From contig JAIESJ010000207.1 of NCBI GenBank assembly GCA_019746155.1, forward strand, positions 1-6,370: a stretch of 6,370 nucleotides of DNA, read 5' to 3'. Source of the stretch: Burkholderiales bacterium. Lineage in GTDB: Bacteria > Pseudomonadota > Gammaproteobacteria > Burkholderiales > SG8-41. Shown here piece by piece: positions 5,101 to 6,370 of this stretch. The notes under the pieces are model-generated. The model had not been told where the DNA came from, did not search any database, and was given only the letters and a program-made list of their open reading frames with translations. How positions within the stretch are numbered: position 1 is the stretch's first letter; each line of letters begins with the position of its first letter. The position numbers were made by a program, and so were the translations under genes.

Positions 5101-5168
5101 TTCACCCTTCACCCTTCACCCTTCACCCTTCACCCTTCACCCTTCACCCTTCACCCTTCACCCTTCAC
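5101..5168. repeat. heptanucleotide tandem repeat, TTCACCC x 9.7
   Basis: Nine perfect copies of TTCACCC fill 5101-5163, and the first five bases of a tenth follow at 5164-5168. On the minus strand the unit reads GGGTGAA and contains a TGA. Since seven is not a multiple of three, the TGA falls in each reading frame in turn, so any frame entering from the right stops within three units. The hyuB stop lies in this array. Copy number probably varies by slippage. Confidence 0.97.
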
Positions 5169-6370
5169 GCCGCCGTAGCCGCCGCCGCCCGGCGTCTCGA
5201 TCACGAACACGTCGCCCGGCTGCATGTCGATCCGGTCGCAGGCCTGGAGTTCGATGATGTCGCCGTTGGCGCGCTCCACATGGTTGCGGCCGACCGCGCC
5301 CGGCGCGCCGCCCGCCATGCCGTAGGGCGCGATGCGGCGATGTCCGGACAGGATCGCCGCGGTCATCGCTTCGAGAAAGCGCACACGGCGTATCGCGCCG
5401 TCGCCGCCGCGCCATTTGCCCGCGCCGCCGCTGCCGCGCCGGATCGAAAACGCCTCGAGCAGCACGGGATAGCGCCATTCCAGCACTTCGGGATCGGTGA
5501 GCCGCGAGTTGGTCATGTGCGTCTGCACGCAATCGGCGCCGGGGAATCCCCGCGACGCTTCCGTGCCGCTCGTCAGTATTCCGGCGCCGGAGCCTCCCGC
5601 AACGGTCTCGTAGTACTGGTAGCGCTCGTTGCCGAAGGTGAAATTGTTCATCGTGCCCTGCGAGGCGCCCATCACGCCGAGCGCGCCGTAGAGCGCATCG
5701 GTCACGCACTGCGAGGTCTCGACGTTGCCGGCGACCACGGCGGCCGGATAGCGGGGATTCAACATCGAGCCCTCGGGGATGATCACTTTGAGCGGCTTCA
5801 GGCAGCCTGCATTGAGCGGGATGTCGTCGTCGACCAGCGTGCGGAACACATAGAGCACCGCGGCCAGGGTGACGGCGGAGGGGGCATTGAAATTATTGTC
5901 GAGTTGTTTCGAGGTGCCGCTGAAATCGATCTCGGCGCTGCGCGCGGTTTTGGCTATGCGTATCGCCACCCTGATCGTCGCGCCGTTGTCCATCTCATAG
6001 CTGAACGCGCCGTCCTTCAGCACGTCGATCACGCGCCGCACCGCTTCCTCGGCATTGTCCTGCACGTGCCGCATGTAGGCGTGTACCACGTCAAGCCCGA
6101 AATGCCCGACCATGCGCTTGAGCTCCGTCACGCCTTTCTGGTTGGCGGCGATCATGGCGCGCAGGTCGGCAAGGTTCTGGTCGATGTTGCGCGCGGGGTG
6201 GCGCGCCCGCGAGAACAGGGCGCGCGTTTCCTGCTCGCGGAAGCGGCCGCCCTCGACCAGCAGAAAGTTGTCGATCAGCACGCCTTCCTCGTCGATGTGG
6301 CGGCTGTTGGGCGGCATCGAGCCCGGCGTGATGCCGCCGATGTCGGCGTGATGGCCGCGCGCGCCGACGT
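5151..6370 (-). CDS. hyuB: hydantoinase/5-oxoprolinase subunit B (partial; N terminus beyond the window)
   Basis: The visible 405 residues are the C-terminal three quarters of a HyuB-family subunit. These proteins work with HyuA in ATP-dependent cleavage of hydantoin, N-methylhydantoin or 5-oxoproline-type rings in the cytoplasm; acetone carboxylase subunits are relatives. The frame is open to the right edge, where it reads GARGHHADIGGITPGSMPPN, the family's conserved metal-site-like segment, so the internal Met at 6317 is not the start. Other landmarks are NNFNAPSAV, the MNNFTFGN and YETVAGGSGAG segments, TNSRLTDPEVLEWRYPV, IRRGSGGAGKWRGGDG, and the C-terminal PGDVFVIETPGGGGYG. After that, the last five residues (VKGEG) and the stop are encoded by the heptamer array. 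Comparison with the usual length of over 500 residues suggests about 110-130 are missing. Which ring it cleaves cannot be told from B alone; hyuA would be expected just upstream, beyond the right edge. Confidence 0.96.
   Translation of the reverse strand, partial: VGARGHHADIGGITPGSMPPNSRHIDEEGVLIDNFLLVEGGRFREQETRALFSRARHPARNIDQNLADLRAMIAANQKGVTELKRMVGHFGLDVVHAYMRHVQDNAEEAVRRVIDVLKDGAFSYEMDNGATIRVAIRIAKTARSAEIDFSGTSKQLDNNFNAPSAVTLAAVLYVFRTLVDDDIPLNAGCLKPLKVIIPEGSMLNPRYPAAVVAGNVETSQCVTDALYGALGVMGASQGTMNNFTFGNERYQYYETVAGGSGAGILTSGTEASRGFPGADCVQTHMTNSRLTDPEVLEWRYPVLLEAFSIRRGSGGAGKWRGGDGAIRRVRFLEAMTAAILSGHRRIAPYGMAGGAPGAVGRNHVERANGDIIELQACDRIDMQPGDVFVIETPGGGGYGGVKGEG

Noticed and set aside
5045..5257. 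Plus-strand frame containing repeated FTLHPSP
   Set aside because: The peptide repeat is just the heptamer array read through, since TTCACCC has no stop on the plus strand. The rest of the frame is the shadow of hyuB.

Overview
The window reads as chromosomal DNA from a high-GC proteobacterium, most likely a betaproteobacterium of the Burkholderiales type. This rests on strong G/C bias at third codon positions, the gene families present (LysR regulators, hydantoinase B, CxxC carboxymuconolactone decarboxylase-like proteins, MFS carriers), and short palindromic and heptamer repeats between genes. The lineage is inferred from style; no marker gene is present.

Layout, left to right. (1) 1-90: a GC-rich stub, possibly the 5' end of a minus-strand gene whose ATG lies one base after the stop of the next gene. 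(2) 92-1321, minus: a complete class II Fic protein (AMP-transferase family) with a C-terminal winged helix. Its AT-rich upstream region holds a perfect -10 box so close to the ATG that the mRNA may be leaderless, plus copies of CCGGCCAWT. (3) 1440-1471: a perfect two-way intrinsic terminator separating the Fic gene from the next one. (4) 1502-2158, minus: a CxxC carboxymuconolactone decarboxylase/AhpD-like protein with a good Shine-Dalgarno site. (5) 2159-2534: a 376-base divergent intergenic region with three stem-loops, a possible LysR-type operator, a palindrome over the predicted lysR -35, and a three-fold 10-bp repeat. (6) 2535-3455, plus: a LysR-type regulator, probably controlling the divergent decarboxylase-like gene and itself. 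(7) 3474-4667, minus: a 12-helix MFS carrier; the start is best placed at a GTG because an extended -10 promoter lies inside the longer open frame. (8) 4807-5073, plus: a small membrane protein of unknown function. (9) 5101-5168: nearly ten copies of a 7-bp repeat. (10) 5151 to beyond 6370, minus: hydantoinase/oxoprolinase subunit B, whose stop codon lies inside the heptamer array.

The genes look like an ordinary accessory or catabolic neighbourhood: a LysR regulator with a divergent redox-type enzyme, a carrier, and the start of a hydantoin/oxoproline-type ATP-dependent amidohydrolase locus that continues to the right (its hyuA partner would be expected there). I see no phage, CRISPR, transposase, tRNA or rRNA. 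The parts that most repay a second look are the Fic promoter with its repeated motif and the gene abutting its stop, the divergent lysR control region, and the heptamer array that ends hyuB.
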